A stretch of DNA of 64,000 nt from Flagellimonas sp. 389 (GCF_018449435.1 NZ_JAHCMU010000021.1:1-64000), one strand, 5' to 3'; positions 15,753 to 24,440 are shown, counted from the stretch's first letter. Made by a program: numbers and translations. Notes: generated from the sequence alone by a model not told the origin.

Positions 15753-16205
15753 ATGAAGAAGATAATAAAATCTCGATTACTTGCTGTTTCAGGGCACAAG
15801 GTGCTAGTACTTGAAAAAGTAGGGAAACCCTTAAGGTATACGCTCCCAGGAGGTGTGAAAAAGCGAAAAGAAACTGAAAAACAAACCCTTATCAGGGAAA
15901 CGGCAGAAGAAATAGAGCTCCAATTGACAGAGGAGCAAGTACATTTTTATATGTCGCATATAAATAAAATGGAAACAGGGGTGGTTATCAAAAACTATTA
16001 CCATGTCCATTTTGAACCCTTAAAAATCAAAGTATTGGAAAAGCATAAGTTTCAATCCGCACTTTGGTTGAACTGGAAGAAAGTGATCGGGTTTATGGAT
16101 AAATCAGATAGGTTGGCCGTAAAGGCATATTTTAAAAATTTAAAAACAAAGAACAAAAACATGAGTAAAAATGAACGCACAATTTCATCTCGCATTGCCA
16201 TGTAA
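15753..16205 (+). CDS. Nudix hydrolase
   Basis: A 150-residue Nudix protein. The Nudix box is seen as GGVKKRKETEKQ followed by LIRETAEEIEL, keeping the G-x5-E-x7-R-E-x2-E-E core. The first strand (SRLLAVSGHKVLVLEKVG) and the YTLPGG turn are typical. Substrate (nucleoside diphosphate derivative) is unknown. An AGAAGG run lies just before the ATG, unusual here because other genes of the window lack Shine-Dalgarno sequences. The 3' end overlaps the VOC gene by 35 bp. Confidence 0.85.
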   Translation: MKKIIKSRLLAVSGHKVLVLEKVGKPLRYTLPGGVKKRKETEKQTLIRETAEEIELQLTEEQVHFYMSHINKMETGVVIKNYYHVHFEPLKIKVLEKHKFQSALWLNWKKVIGFMDKSDRLAVKAYFKNLKTKNKNMSKNERTISSRIAM

Positions 16206-16584
16206 GAATATAGAAGAGACTAGAAAGTTCTATGCTGACATAATTGGAGCAAACATAGGCAGGAATACCGAGAAATGGATTGATATAAATCTTTTCGGAA
16301 ATCAGCTAACATTCACTGAATCGGGTCATTTTAATTTTGACTTTAAAAGTTACAAACTTGATGACTATGTTCTGCCAACTTTTCATTTTGGCATTATTGT
16401 TCCCATTGAAGCATGGGGAGAGTTCTATGGACGACTTTTTCAGATGGACCTGGAAGTTACCACAGAAGCCACATTTATGCACCAGAAAGTTGGAGAACAT
16501 CTTTCATTCTTTGTTCAAGACCCAAATGGCTTTATGCTAGAATTCAAAAGTTTTAAGGATTCAGGAGAGGTTTTCTCCAAGTAG
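16171..16584 (+). CDS. VOC family protein (glyoxalase/dioxygenase fold)
   Basis: A 137-residue vicinal-oxygen-chelate protein with the two beta-alpha-beta-beta-beta modules: FHLALPCKNIEETRKFYADI at the start, TFHFGIIVPIEAW in the middle, and FFVQDPNGFMLEFKSF at the end, where H and E positions of the metal site are retained. The start overlaps the Nudix gene, implying coupled translation. Glyoxalase-like, resistance or isomerase roles are all possible within the superfamily; nothing here decides. Confidence 0.85.
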   Translation: MNAQFHLALPCKNIEETRKFYADIIGANIGRNTEKWIDINLFGNQLTFTESGHFNFDFKSYKLDDYVLPTFHFGIIVPIEAWGEFYGRLFQMDLEVTTEATFMHQKVGEHLSFFVQDPNGFMLEFKSFKDSGEVFSK

Positions 16585-16646
16585 TAAATAATGAAATAGG
16601 GCACTGAACTTCAGTTGCTCGTTCAAATATTATAAGCAAACGCGTT

Positions 16647-18071
16647 TTGACAGAAATAGATTTTTTGGGAAGTGAGGAATGGTGCCAACTAGAAGAGTTG
16701 GGTATACCTGCGGTTAAGGCAAGAGTGGACTCTGGAGCCAAGACTTCCTCAATTCAAGCTAATAAGATTAAGATTTTTAGCAAGGATTTGGAAGAATGGG
16801 TAAGATTTGAAGTCAACCCTATCCAAGATAATCGAAGCATATCAATTTTATGCCAGGCCAAACTTGTCGATATCCGCAATGTTAAAAGTTCGGTTGGTAT
16901 TTCGGAAGAGAGACCAGTAATTAAAACCAATTTAAAGTTAGGCGGAAAGAGCTTTGAGATTGAGGTCACTTTGGCAAATCGCAATGCCATGGAATATAGG
17001 ATGATTTTGGGAAGAGAAGCGATTAATGGACGATATGTAATAGATTCATCCAAAGGGTTCTTTCAAGGTAATTTTTCCGATGAAGGGATAAAGGAGCTAT
17101 ATCGACCTTTTGAAAATAACAAGCAGGGTTTGACCATAGGGTTATTGGCCAGTAATCCAAACTTATATAGCAACAAAAGACTGATTGAAGCTGGTGAGGC
17201 AAGAGGCCATGAAGTTATTTTTCTTAATGTTGAGAATGCGTACATGAAGTTGGATGCCAGCTCACCAGAGGTTAGATATCGTGGAGGCAATATTCTGGAT
17301 AAGTTTGATGCGGTAATACCCCGTATTAAACCATCTATAACTTTTTATGGATGCGCCTTGCTTCGTCAGTTTGATAACTTGGGGGTTTATTGTCTTAACT
17401 CATCAGACGCGATAAGTAAATCCAGGGATAAATTATATGCTTCACAGCTTTTCTCAAAAAACGACATACATATTCCAATTACTGGATTTGCCAAATCCCC
17501 GATGGATACCAAGGATTTGATACGTATGGTCAATGGGGCACCTCTAATTATAAAATTACTTGAGAGCACCCAAGGAGTGGGGGTTGTACTGGCAGAGACC
17601 AATAAGGCGGCGGAAAGTGTCATTAACGCGTTTAAAAGTGTACAAACCAACATCTTGGTTCAAGAGTTCATAAAAGAGGCCAACGGTCAGGATATTCGAT
17701 GTTTTGTAGTCAATGGCAAGGTTGTGGCGTCTATGCAACGACAGGCCCAAAAAGGTGAGTTTAGGGCGAATATACATCAAGGTGGAAAGGCGTCTTTGAT
17801 TAAAATTACTTCGGAGGAGCGAAAATTGGCAGTTAAATCTGCTAAAATGCTAAATCTTGATGTAGCTGGGGTAGACCTTATCAGGTCAAACAGAGGGCCC
17901 CTTTTGTTAGAAGTGAACTCGTCCCCCGGATTGGAAGGAATTGAAAGTGCTACTGGTTTAGACATTGCCAATGTTATGATAGAGACCATTGAAAAAAAAT
18001 TAAACTACGGCCGATTAAACAGTGCCGATAAACACCCAAAAAAGTATGTAGAACCTCAAAAATCAGCTTAA
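16647..18071 (+). CDS. fusion of RimB-like retropepsin domain and RimK-type ATP-grasp ligase
   Basis: A 474-residue two-domain protein starting at TTG 16647 (no ATG before the domain). Residues 1-150 are an ATP-dependent zinc protease/retropepsin-like domain with the active-site motif DSGAKTSS (D28) and the flap-like [15 protein letters not shown]. Residues about 165-455 are a RimK-type ATP-grasp ligase: [69 protein letters not shown], and the metal-binding [15 protein letters not shown]. RimK adds glutamates to ribosomal protein S6 and can make poly-glutamate; RimB-like proteases act in the same system. The fusion could both add and remove acidic residues on a target. A coiled-coil gene follows after one base and a SET gene after that. 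Confidence 0.88.
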   Translation: MTEIDFLGSEEWCQLEELGIPAVKARVDSGAKTSSIQANKIKIFSKDLEEWVRFEVNPIQDNRSISILCQAKLVDIRNVKSSVGISEERPVIKTNLKLGGKSFEIEVTLANRNAMEYRMILGREAINGRYVIDSSKGFFQGNFSDEGIKELYRPFENNKQGLTIGLLASNPNLYSNKRLIEAGEARGHEVIFLNVENAYMKLDASSPEVRYRGGNILDKFDAVIPRIKPSITFYGCALLRQFDNLGVYCLNSSDAISKSRDKLYASQLFSKNDIHIPITGFAKSPMDTKDLIRMVNGAPLIIKLLESTQGVGVVLAETNKAAESVINAFKSVQTNILVQEFIKEANGQDIRCFVVNGKVVASMQRQAQKGEFRANIHQGGKASLIKITSEERKLAVKSAKMLNLDVAGVDLIRSNRGPLLLEVNSSPGLEGIESATGLDIANVMIETIEKKLNYGRLNSADKHPKKYVEPQKSA

Positions 18072-18072
18072 A

Positions 18073-18444
18073 ATGAACCAAAATTACGATAAGGACTATT
18101 ACTCAAACCTATCTTATGAGATTAGAAGTTGGAAGTCCTCATTAAAGCATCTTGAGAATGAATTGATGTTCATTGAAAGGCAGCTGGAACAAACGGATTC
18201 CCCAGCGGTGAGTATAATACTGGCAATGAAGAAAAGAACAAAAAGCTTAAAAAATTTGTTGCAAAACTTGAAGCTTGAAGTCATTTCCTATGAACACCTT
18301 TCTGAAAGTGGTTTCAAAAATAGCTCGATTGCCCCTAAAGATTTAATTGAAGAGGAGCAGATGGATTTGCGCAAGAAATTAGAAGAGTTTCAAAAGAGCT
18401 TCAAGTTTCATAAGGCGAGAGTACTACGTTTTACGGGGAGGTAA
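18073..18444 (+). CDS. coiled-coil hypothetical protein
   Basis: A 123-residue, mostly helical, charged protein with heptad-like stretches (SYEIRSWKSSLKHLENELMF, LRKKLEEFQKSFKFHKARVL). No signal peptide or membrane helix. It starts one base after the ATP-grasp fusion and is followed by the SET gene 24 bp later, so it belongs to the same operon. No family recognised; it could be a partner or substrate of the ligase (inference). Confidence 0.75.
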   Translation: MNQNYDKDYYSNLSYEIRSWKSSLKHLENELMFIERQLEQTDSPAVSIILAMKKRTKSLKNLLQNLKLEVISYEHLSESGFKNSSIAPKDLIEEEQMDLRKKLEEFQKSFKFHKARVLRFTGR

Positions 18445-18468
18445 TATTCTAATTTCAATTTAGTTAAA

Positions 18469-19053
18469 ATGATACATCCAGATACTGAAGTAAAATTTAT
18501 CAGTAGTGAGGTGGGGTACGGATTGGTTGCCAAAAAATTTATCCCCATGGGAACCATTACCTGGGTTATGGATAAGTTTGATCAGGTTATTCCCCAAAAG
18601 ATTTTTCATTCCCTGGAAACAAAGTATAAGGAAATTCTAGACACATATGCTTTTAGAGATTATAAGGGCAACCATATCCTATGTTGGGATAATGCTAGAT
18701 ACGTTAACCATAGCTTTAAAGCTAATTGCTTGAGCACTGCCTACGATTTTGAGCTGGCCATTAGAGATATTTACCCTGGGGAAGAATTGACCGATGACTA
18801 TGGGTACTTGAACATAAATGAACCTTTTCGCGGTCGAGATGAAGGCACAAAGCGAAAAATTGTGTATCCCGATGATGTGGTGAAGTACTATAAAATCTGG
18901 GACAAAAAGCTGGCAAAAGCGTTCATCAAGATTTCAAAAGTGAATCAACCGCTTCGTTATATGATATCCCCAGGAAAATGGTCAGAGATCAATCAAATCG
19001 AGAAGGGGCAAAAAGAAATGGATTCAATTTTAAGGTGCTATTTTAAAAGCTAA
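18469..19053 (+). CDS. SET domain-containing protein (putative lysine methyltransferase)
   Basis: A 194-residue bacterial SET protein. Core motifs are present in order: GYGLVAKKFIPMGTI, the pseudoknot NHSFKANC (residues 80-87) and ELAIRDIYPGEELTDDYG (94-112) with the catalytic Tyr. No post-SET cysteine cluster is visible. SET proteins methylate lysines of proteins with S-adenosylmethionine. Being behind an ATP-grasp ligase suggests that both modify a common protein or peptide, which is an inference. It ends convergent with the DUF819 gene. Confidence 0.85.
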   Translation: MIHPDTEVKFISSEVGYGLVAKKFIPMGTITWVMDKFDQVIPQKIFHSLETKYKEILDTYAFRDYKGNHILCWDNARYVNHSFKANCLSTAYDFELAIRDIYPGEELTDDYGYLNINEPFRGRDEGTKRKIVYPDDVVKYYKIWDKKLAKAFIKISKVNQPLRYMISPGKWSEINQIEKGQKEMDSILRCYFKS

Positions 19054-19079
19054 ATTACTGATTGTAAGTCATTTTTTAT

Positions 19080-20231
19080 TTAGAATAACTGAAATAAAAA
19101 TATGGTCAGCATTCCCCAGCCAGTTCCTGTTACCATGCTCAAAATGGCTAGGACTATGGCATGTGGCATCAATTCCTTTTTATAGGCCGAGGTTACCGCT
19201 GGAGCAGTTGAAATGCCGCCCAAATTGGCCATACTCCCAATAGCAACCCAAGCAATATTGGTTTTAAGCAAACGAGCGGTAAATAACATGGCCAAAAAAT
19301 GAAAGACCAACCAAAGTACTACCAAAAAGACCAAAACTGCTGGAAGCGACAGATTGTCAAAGTTTAGCTTCAAGCCTAAAATGGCCATAATTAGTACAAT
19401 GCAAAATCCTGCCATTTTTAAAACAAGGTTATGGTTCCAGATGGGCATAACATTTCCCAAAATCAATCCAACTATCGATAAAACAACTACACTTGCCAAG
19501 AAAGACAATGAAAGAAATGATGTCATAAACATTATTGACAAAATCGTACCAATGGTTAAAGTATTTACTGTCCATGGACTATTATTTCCAGAATATTGAG
19601 GAATCTCAACGATAGGAAAGTTAGGGTCGATTCCCCATAGTTTATTAAGGCGATTACTTCTTTTGATGAACTGAAACATCAATATCGTCCAAATATTGAC
19701 CAAAATATTATCGAGTACCAAAATGGAAAGGAAAAGTGCTTCAGGTGTTTCAGCTAGTTCCTTTAAAACCAGTTGACTGGTACTGCCACCAATCCAACCA
19801 CCTACTATGGGAACAAGTCCCTTCCAATATCCCTCCGTGATAAAAAGCACGGTATTCGATTCATTGAAAACTCCGAACAAGATGACCAATAATACTGGTA
19901 AAGTTGCAATCACCAAAGACCCGACTCCAAAGACTACAATTGGTTTTACTCCGACAATTTTAAGCTGTTTAATGGACAGGGCACTCATCACTGTAAGTAT
20001 GGTAAATGGAATGACCCATGATTTACTTAGGTCATGGAGTGCAACTTTTGATAAATCGATACCTGAAATATGGGTGAATGTTGCCGGCAGCACATAGGCA
20101 AAGAGGATTGCTGGGAACCAATCAAGTATCAGCGTTATCCATCTATTTTTTATTTTGCCAACCCAAAGAACGAACAAAACGGTGACCAGTACCACTATGG
20201 TTGCAATCCAAAACAAGTTTGTACTAATCAT
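19080..20231 (-). CDS. DUF819 family membrane protein (putative permease)
   Basis: A 383-residue inner-membrane protein with about ten to eleven helices and the family pattern of two related halves (GGWIGGSTSQLVLKELAET in one, GSMANLGGISTAPAVTSAYK in the other). DUF819/YjcL proteins are thought to transport amino acids or peptides or related acids, often beside peptidases. Here its start overlaps the M20 peptidase end by 8 bp, so uptake or export and hydrolysis of the same compound is plausible. Confidence 0.88.
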   Translation of the reverse strand: MISTNLFWIATIVVLVTVLFVLWVGKIKNRWITLILDWFPAILFAYVLPATFTHISGIDLSKVALHDLSKSWVIPFTILTVMSALSIKQLKIVGVKPIVVFGVGSLVIATLPVLLVILFGVFNESNTVLFITEGYWKGLVPIVGGWIGGSTSQLVLKELAETPEALFLSILVLDNILVNIWTILMFQFIKRSNRLNKLWGIDPNFPIVEIPQYSGNNSPWTVNTLTIGTILSIMFMTSFLSLSFLASVVVLSIVGLILGNVMPIWNHNLVLKMAGFCIVLIMAILGLKLNFDNLSLPAVLVFLVVLWLVFHFLAMLFTARLLKTNIAWVAIGSMANLGGISTAPAVTSAYKKELMPHAIVLAILSMVTGTGWGMLTIFLFQLF

Positions 20232-21741
20232 ATTTCTGTGTTAGGGTACCCAAGCACATTTTTAGTCCTTCATGAAAATTCCCCAAACGCAGATTTTCAT
20301 TAGGTGCATGGATGCTATTATCTGGATTGGGTATGCGAACCGATATAGCGGGAATGCCCAATTCAGAAATAAAAGGAGCAATAGGCTGTGAGCCTCCAGT
20401 GGATTGCATGCGGATAAAGTTGCCTTCGCCAAAAACATGGGCCATGGCAGACCCTAGCCAATTTCCAAGATGGGAATCCAATGGGGTTCTAAATGGCCGG
20501 GACCCAATCCGGGATTCGATTTTAATTAGTTTCGCATATTTCTTTCTCTCATCTTCTGTAGGTTCTTGATCAAGAATGTGAAATTCTTTTGAGCGTATGA
20601 AATCTGTTACCAGTTGAATTTGTCGTTCCGCAGGTGTTTCGGGAACCAGTCGCATATCAATTTCAGCCAAAGCTTCCGAAGGAATTATGGTGCGTACCTC
20701 GTCTTCTACCCAAGCGGCACGTAATCCACGAACATTAAGTGAAGGATACTGAAGGGCTTCTTGGTAGGTTTTTCCGATGGCTTCATTTTTCGCTATCCCC
20801 AAAGTGGTCAACAATTCTTCTTTATTTTCAGGAACGGTATTGATCAGGTTTTTTTGGTCTTCCGTAAGCTCAATACCATCATAATAGCCAGGAATCAACA
20901 CACGTCCCTCTTCGTCTTTCATTGAACCTAACAACCTTGATAGGTTAAAAACGGGATTCGGAGCATAATTCCCATATTGACCCGAATGTAGATTTTTATA
21001 GGCTCCGTAAACGGTTAACCTCATTGTTGCAATACCTCGTGCCCCAAAGGTGAGCGTAGGAAGGTTGGCAGGCGGGCGAGTACCGTCCATGATCAGCATG
21101 GCATCTGCGCTTAATCTGTTCCGATTATTTCTAACGAGTTCAGGTAAAGTCGGTGAACCCAATTCTTCCTGAAAATCCATGATGACCTTAATATTGAATC
21201 TTGGATTTATCTTTTTTTCATGTAAAATGCGGAGTGCCTGTATAAATGCAATAGCTGGACCTTTGGAATCAGATGCCGACCTAGCAAAAACCTTCCAGTC
21301 CGGATTAAATTTTTGGCTCAGCCTTTCCCAAGGTATATTGGTGCATTCATTTCCAATGCATTCTTTTAGTACTGGATCGAATGGATTTTCTTGGTTCCAC
21401 TTGGAAAAATCTACGGGCTGTCCATCAATCTGAAGATAAAAGAGAATCGTTGGAGACTTTTTTAGATATGCCTTTTCGGCAAGTAAATGTTTTACTCCTT
21501 TAGAGGTCAAAAGTTCGGTCTCAAAATCTAAAGCTTTAAATACATTCTCGCACCAAGCTAGATTTAGGTCAATATTATCAGAATTTGATCCAATGTTGGG
21601 AAGTTGCAAAAACTCTTTTAAAGTAAACATCCCCTCCACAAAGTATTCATCAGCAAATTGATGAATTTTTTCTGCTTTCAGACCTTGTCCAAAGCTTGTT
21701 GAGAATACTAGAAAGATAAAGAATACTAGAGCTTTTTTCAT
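20224..21741 (-). CDS. exported M20 family metallo-peptidase
   Basis: A 505-residue dipeptidase-like M20/M25/M40 hydrolase with a signal peptide (MKKALVFFIFLVFSTSFG). The ARSASDSKGP motif with the bridging Asp, the catalytic glutamate pair DFQEELGSPTL, and the MDGTRP metal segment are present, followed by the lid-domain GARGIATMRLTVYGA and NLHSGQYG. The first metal-ligand histidine expected in HxDxxP is a glutamine (YLQIDGQPVD). I believe related flavobacterial proteins share this change. It is the last island gene and is translationally coupled to the DUF819 permease. Likely a periplasmic dipeptidase or acyl-amino-acid hydrolase. Confidence 0.87.
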   Translation of the reverse strand: MKKALVFFIFLVFSTSFGQGLKAEKIHQFADEYFVEGMFTLKEFLQLPNIGSNSDNIDLNLAWCENVFKALDFETELLTSKGVKHLLAEKAYLKKSPTILFYLQIDGQPVDFSKWNQENPFDPVLKECIGNECTNIPWERLSQKFNPDWKVFARSASDSKGPAIAFIQALRILHEKKINPRFNIKVIMDFQEELGSPTLPELVRNNRNRLSADAMLIMDGTRPPANLPTLTFGARGIATMRLTVYGAYKNLHSGQYGNYAPNPVFNLSRLLGSMKDEEGRVLIPGYYDGIELTEDQKNLINTVPENKEELLTTLGIAKNEAIGKTYQEALQYPSLNVRGLRAAWVEDEVRTIIPSEALAEIDMRLVPETPAERQIQLVTDFIRSKEFHILDQEPTEDERKKYAKLIKIESRIGSRPFRTPLDSHLGNWLGSAMAHVFGEGNFIRMQSTGGSQPIAPFISELGIPAISVRIPNPDNSIHAPNENLRLGNFHEGLKMCLGTLTQKYD

Positions 21742-21928
21742 TTACGGAATTTAAGAAATCTTTGAATCGAATTCTCAAAATCTATTGTATAAAAAGCTTA
21801 GGCGAATTTTTCAAAGGAATTTGGTTTCTTATCTAATTTCCTTTAAACTAGCTACAGTAAAACCGTTTCAAATAAAATTCATTCCCAATTGAAACGAAAT
21901 GATATTGGGGAAAATCTAAGGTCAATTA

Positions 21929-21948
21929 TGTGCAAATCGTGTGCAAAT
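21929..21948 (+). repeat. right arm-type integrase sites
   Basis: TGTGCAAAT at 21929-21937 and 21940-21948, same orientation and 11-bp period as the pair at 9442-9460. They sit immediately inside the right att repeat. The rest of 21742-21928 is AT-rich and shows nothing else. Confidence 0.65.
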
Positions 21949-21984
21949 AAAAAAGGCTTCAGAGTTTAATTTCTCTAAAGCCTT
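21945..21984 (-). terminator. terminator of tRNA-Asn (island-supplied)
   Basis: AAGGCTTCAGAG (21953-21964) pairs with CTCTAAAGCCTT (21973-21984) with one wobble, followed on the minus strand by a run of T. It matches the displaced copy at 9241-9280, so the island carries both the tRNA 3' end and the terminator. Confidence 0.8.
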
Positions 21985-21994
21985 ACTATTGCCG

Positions 21995-22068
21995 CTCCCC
22001 CTCTTGGGCTCGAACCAAGGACCCTCTGATTAACAGTCAGATGCTCTAACCAACTGAGCTAAGGAGGA
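21995..22068 (-). tRNA. tRNA-Asn (anticodon GTT)
   Basis: On the minus strand the 74-nt gene has acceptor TCCTCCT pairing with AGGGGGA, D-arm TAGCTCAGTTGGTTAGAGC, anticodon stem-loop CTGACTGTTAATCAG with anticodon GTT, and T-arm CTTGGTTCGAGCCCAAG. Discriminator is G, and CCA is not encoded. Its 3' half (to about 22033) is the crossover side of the island. Confidence 0.96.
22000..22033 (-). other. right attachment site within tRNA-Asn
   Basis: The 34-bp segment that is repeated at 9297-9330 with one mismatch at 22020. It contains the T-arm and the 3' side of the anticodon arm, so integration rebuilds a complete tRNA gene. Confidence 0.85.
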
Positions 22069-22205
22069 ATATTTGTCTTAAGCGGCTGCAAATATAGCAG
22101 TTTCTTTATTACGTTACAAACAAAAAACCTTTTTACGCCTTAAAATATTTTCTAAAAATTCACAAAAAATAGAACGTAGTATGGAAACACGCTAAATATC
22201 AAGAT

Positions 22206-23522
22206 TTAAAGAAAACGCTTTACCAGATTCCAAATATCGTTACCAAAAATTACGGCCATAAGACCCATTAAAATAACAAAACCTACTATCTGTCCTCGCT
22301 CCAATACTTTTTGACTTGGCGGTCTTCCACTGATCATTTCATATAATAAAAACATGACATGCCCGCCATCTAAAGCAGGGATGGGCAATATGTTCACAAA
22401 GGCCAACCAAACGGAGAACATGGCCATAAAACTCCAGAAAAAGGTCCAGTTCCAAGATGTGGGCATCATTTCGACAATCCCTATAGGTCCTTTTACTTGC
22501 TTATAGGCACCTGTTTTGGAATTGAATATTATTTTGAACTGCCTTACTTGATCAGTTAAAACTTTGATAGTTCTAGTGAAACCAGCTGGAATTGCCTGAA
22601 AAAAACCAAAAGTATCCGTAGTTCTAAGGTCATCATAATCTGGATAAACCCCTATTTTCGCCTCTTCTGGAACGTTAACTGTGATGGTTTTTTCCTTTCC
22701 ATCATTGAGTACCAGAACATCCAGTTTTTCGTTGGGTGATGACTGAACAATATCGGTAAACTCATCCCAAAATTCAACTTTTCCGCCATTTATACGCAAA
22801 ACCTCATCACCAGCAACAAACCCAGCCTCTTTAGCGACCGATGAATCCAATACAGCCAATATTTTGGCTTTTGATCTATATCCAATAAAGTTTCGTCCCT
22901 GCGATTCAAGCACTTCTTTTTTGCCTTCGTCGGTCAGTGGAAACGTTAACTTTTCACCATCCCTGTCTACTGTTACTTCGTCTCCTAAGATAATGTCGAG
23001 AACAGCCTCATTGAATCGTTTGGAAGGTTTTCCGTCTACAGAAACTATTTTATCCCCGGTCTTTAATCCAAGCTTCTCTCCTATTGAATCTACTTGGATT
23101 CCATACTTCAAACTTTTAGAAGGAATATAGGTGTCACCGTTATTAAAGAGTAAGAATGTGTAGATAATCCATGCAAGAAGAAAATTAACCACTACTCCCC
23201 CAATCATTATGATAAGACGTTGCCATGCTGGTTTACTACGAAACTCCCAAGGTTTTGGCTCCTCTTTCATTTGTTCGGTATCCATGCTCTCGTCCACCAT
23301 ACCGGCGATTTTCACATAACCGCCCAAAGGCAACCATCCAATACCATAGACGGTCTCCCCTATCTTTTTCTTGAACAGGGAAAATTTAACATCAAAAAAG
23401 AGGTAAAATTTTTCAACTTTGGTTTTAAAATATTTAGCGGGCAGAAAATGTCCCAACTCATGCAGAATCACCAAAACAGAGATAATCAATACAAACATCA
23501 CTATCTGTGTAAAAATACCCAT
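22206..23522 (-). CDS. rseP: RIP metalloprotease RseP (site-2 protease)
   Basis: A 438-residue intramembrane zinc protease. The catalytic HELGH lies in the first helix (VLVILHELGHFLPAKYF) and the third ligand motif in NILPIPALDGGHVMF near the C-terminus. Two PDZ-like domains occupy about residues 120-300 (VDSIGEKLGLKTGDKIVSV and KEAGFVAGDEVLRINGG). It cleaves anti-sigma factors or leftover signal peptides in the membrane. ATG 23522 is chosen; a TTG six bases upstream is possible. It is a single gene, outside the island, 137 bp beyond tRNA-Asn. Confidence 0.94.
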   Translation of the reverse strand: MGIFTQIVMFVLIISVLVILHELGHFLPAKYFKTKVEKFYLFFDVKFSLFKKKIGETVYGIGWLPLGGYVKIAGMVDESMDTEQMKEEPKPWEFRSKPAWQRLIIMIGGVVVNFLLAWIIYTFLLFNNGDTYIPSKSLKYGIQVDSIGEKLGLKTGDKIVSVDGKPSKRFNEAVLDIILGDEVTVDRDGEKLTFPLTDEGKKEVLESQGRNFIGYRSKAKILAVLDSSVAKEAGFVAGDEVLRINGGKVEFWDEFTDIVQSSPNEKLDVLVLNDGKEKTITVNVPEEAKIGVYPDYDDLRTTDTFGFFQAIPAGFTRTIKVLTDQVRQFKIIFNSKTGAYKQVKGPIGIVEMMPTSWNWTFFWSFMAMFSVWLAFVNILPIPALDGGHVMFLLYEMISGRPPSQKVLERGQIVGFVILMGLMAVIFGNDIWNLVKRFL

Positions 23523-23677
23523 CGACAACTATATCTAAATTTAAGCCCACAAAAGTAAGCTTTTAACACTTTCCTAAAAAAGATGACCATGTCAATTAAC
23601 GGATTTAAGAAAGTTTTAGCACCAAAACTTACACTTTATCTTGAAGAATCTGCCCCACGGTCGTAATTTTGAAGACT

Positions 23678-24352
23678 ATGCGCTCATTTTTCTCAAAATA
23701 CAAATTTTTTGGGGTTGTCCTAATACTCCTTTCCGCTGTTATCATCTATTTATTTTACAATGCATTGCAGCCTAAAAAAATGCTTCCCGTTTTTCAACCT
23801 TCAATGGTAAGTCAAGAATTGGTCGATAGCACTTTGCACTACAAAAAAAAGTACCATACCATAGCCGATTTTGAATTGATCAATCAAAATGGTGATGTGA
23901 TTACCCAAAAGAATTATCAAGGCAAGATATATGTGGCAGATTTCTTTTTTACCACCTGCCCCACCATCTGCCCCATTATGACCAAAAATATGGTGCATAT
24001 ACAAACCTCAATTTTGGATGATGACAATGTACTGTTATTGTCCCATTCTGTTACCCCAGCCATTGATTCCGTACCCCAGTTAAAAAAATACGCCAAAGAA
24101 AAGGGCGTTATTGACAAAAAATGGAATTTGGTCACTGGTGATAAAAAACAAATCTATGAGCTTGCTCGAAAATCTTATCTGGCAGTAAAAACCGATGGCG
24201 ATGCCGGCCCTTATGACATGATTCATACCGAAAATTTCATTCTAGTGGACAAGGAACGACGAATACGCGGCTTCTACGATGGAACCAATCCTGAAGAAAT
24301 AGAGAAGCTTCTTGCAGATTTGGATATTTTAAAAACAAGCTATTCAGAATAA
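23678..24352 (+). CDS. SCO family protein (copper-binding thioredoxin fold)
   Basis: About 224 residues with an N-terminal membrane anchor (FFGVVLILLSAVIIYLFY), facing the periplasm. The copper/redox motif is TTCPTICP (C94 and C98), and the third ligand His is in MIHTENFILVD. SCO proteins deliver copper to the CuA centre of cytochrome oxidase or act as thiol reductants. ATG 23678 is preferred to the in-frame TTG nine bases earlier. It precedes the feo operon by 88 bp; a joint metal-handling role is possible but the two have different metals. Confidence 0.92.
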   Translation: MRSFFSKYKFFGVVLILLSAVIIYLFYNALQPKKMLPVFQPSMVSQELVDSTLHYKKKYHTIADFELINQNGDVITQKNYQGKIYVADFFFTTCPTICPIMTKNMVHIQTSILDDDNVLLLSHSVTPAIDSVPQLKKYAKEKGVIDKKWNLVTGDKKQIYELARKSYLAVKTDGDAGPYDMIHTENFILVDKERRIRGFYDGTNPEEIEKLLADLDILKTSYSE

Positions 24353-24400
24353 TTAAGATTGTCTTTTGAATATTTGGAAATCGATATACACTTTTTTACC

Positions 24401-24408
24401 TATTTTTG
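24401..24408 (+). promoter_or_regulatory. candidate -7 promoter element of feoA-feoB
   Basis: TATTTTTG fits the Bacteroidetes -7 consensus TAnnTTTG, 32 bp before the GTG of feoA. A TTTG at 24373-24376 is a possible -33 element but the 24-bp spacing is longer than usual. Confidence 0.4.
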
Positions 24409-24440
24409 CGCTTAATTAAAATTAATCTAAATAAGATTTT

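Larger units (their letters stand above)
9297..22033 (+). mobile_element. integrative genomic island inserted in tRNA-Asn (about 12.7 kb)
   Basis: Bounded by a direct repeat of the tRNA-Asn 3' half (9297-9330 and 22000-22033) that extends imperfectly through the tRNA terminators (9239 and 21945). A tyrosine integrase lies just inside the left end and tandem TGTGCAA sites lie just inside both ends. No excisionase, relaxase or conjugation gene is visible, so the element is either mobilised in trans or fossil; the decayed left copy suggests an old insertion. Cargo is the polyamine operon, Nudix/VOC, protease-ATP-grasp/coiled-coil/SET module and a DUF819/M20 pair. Confidence 0.78.
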
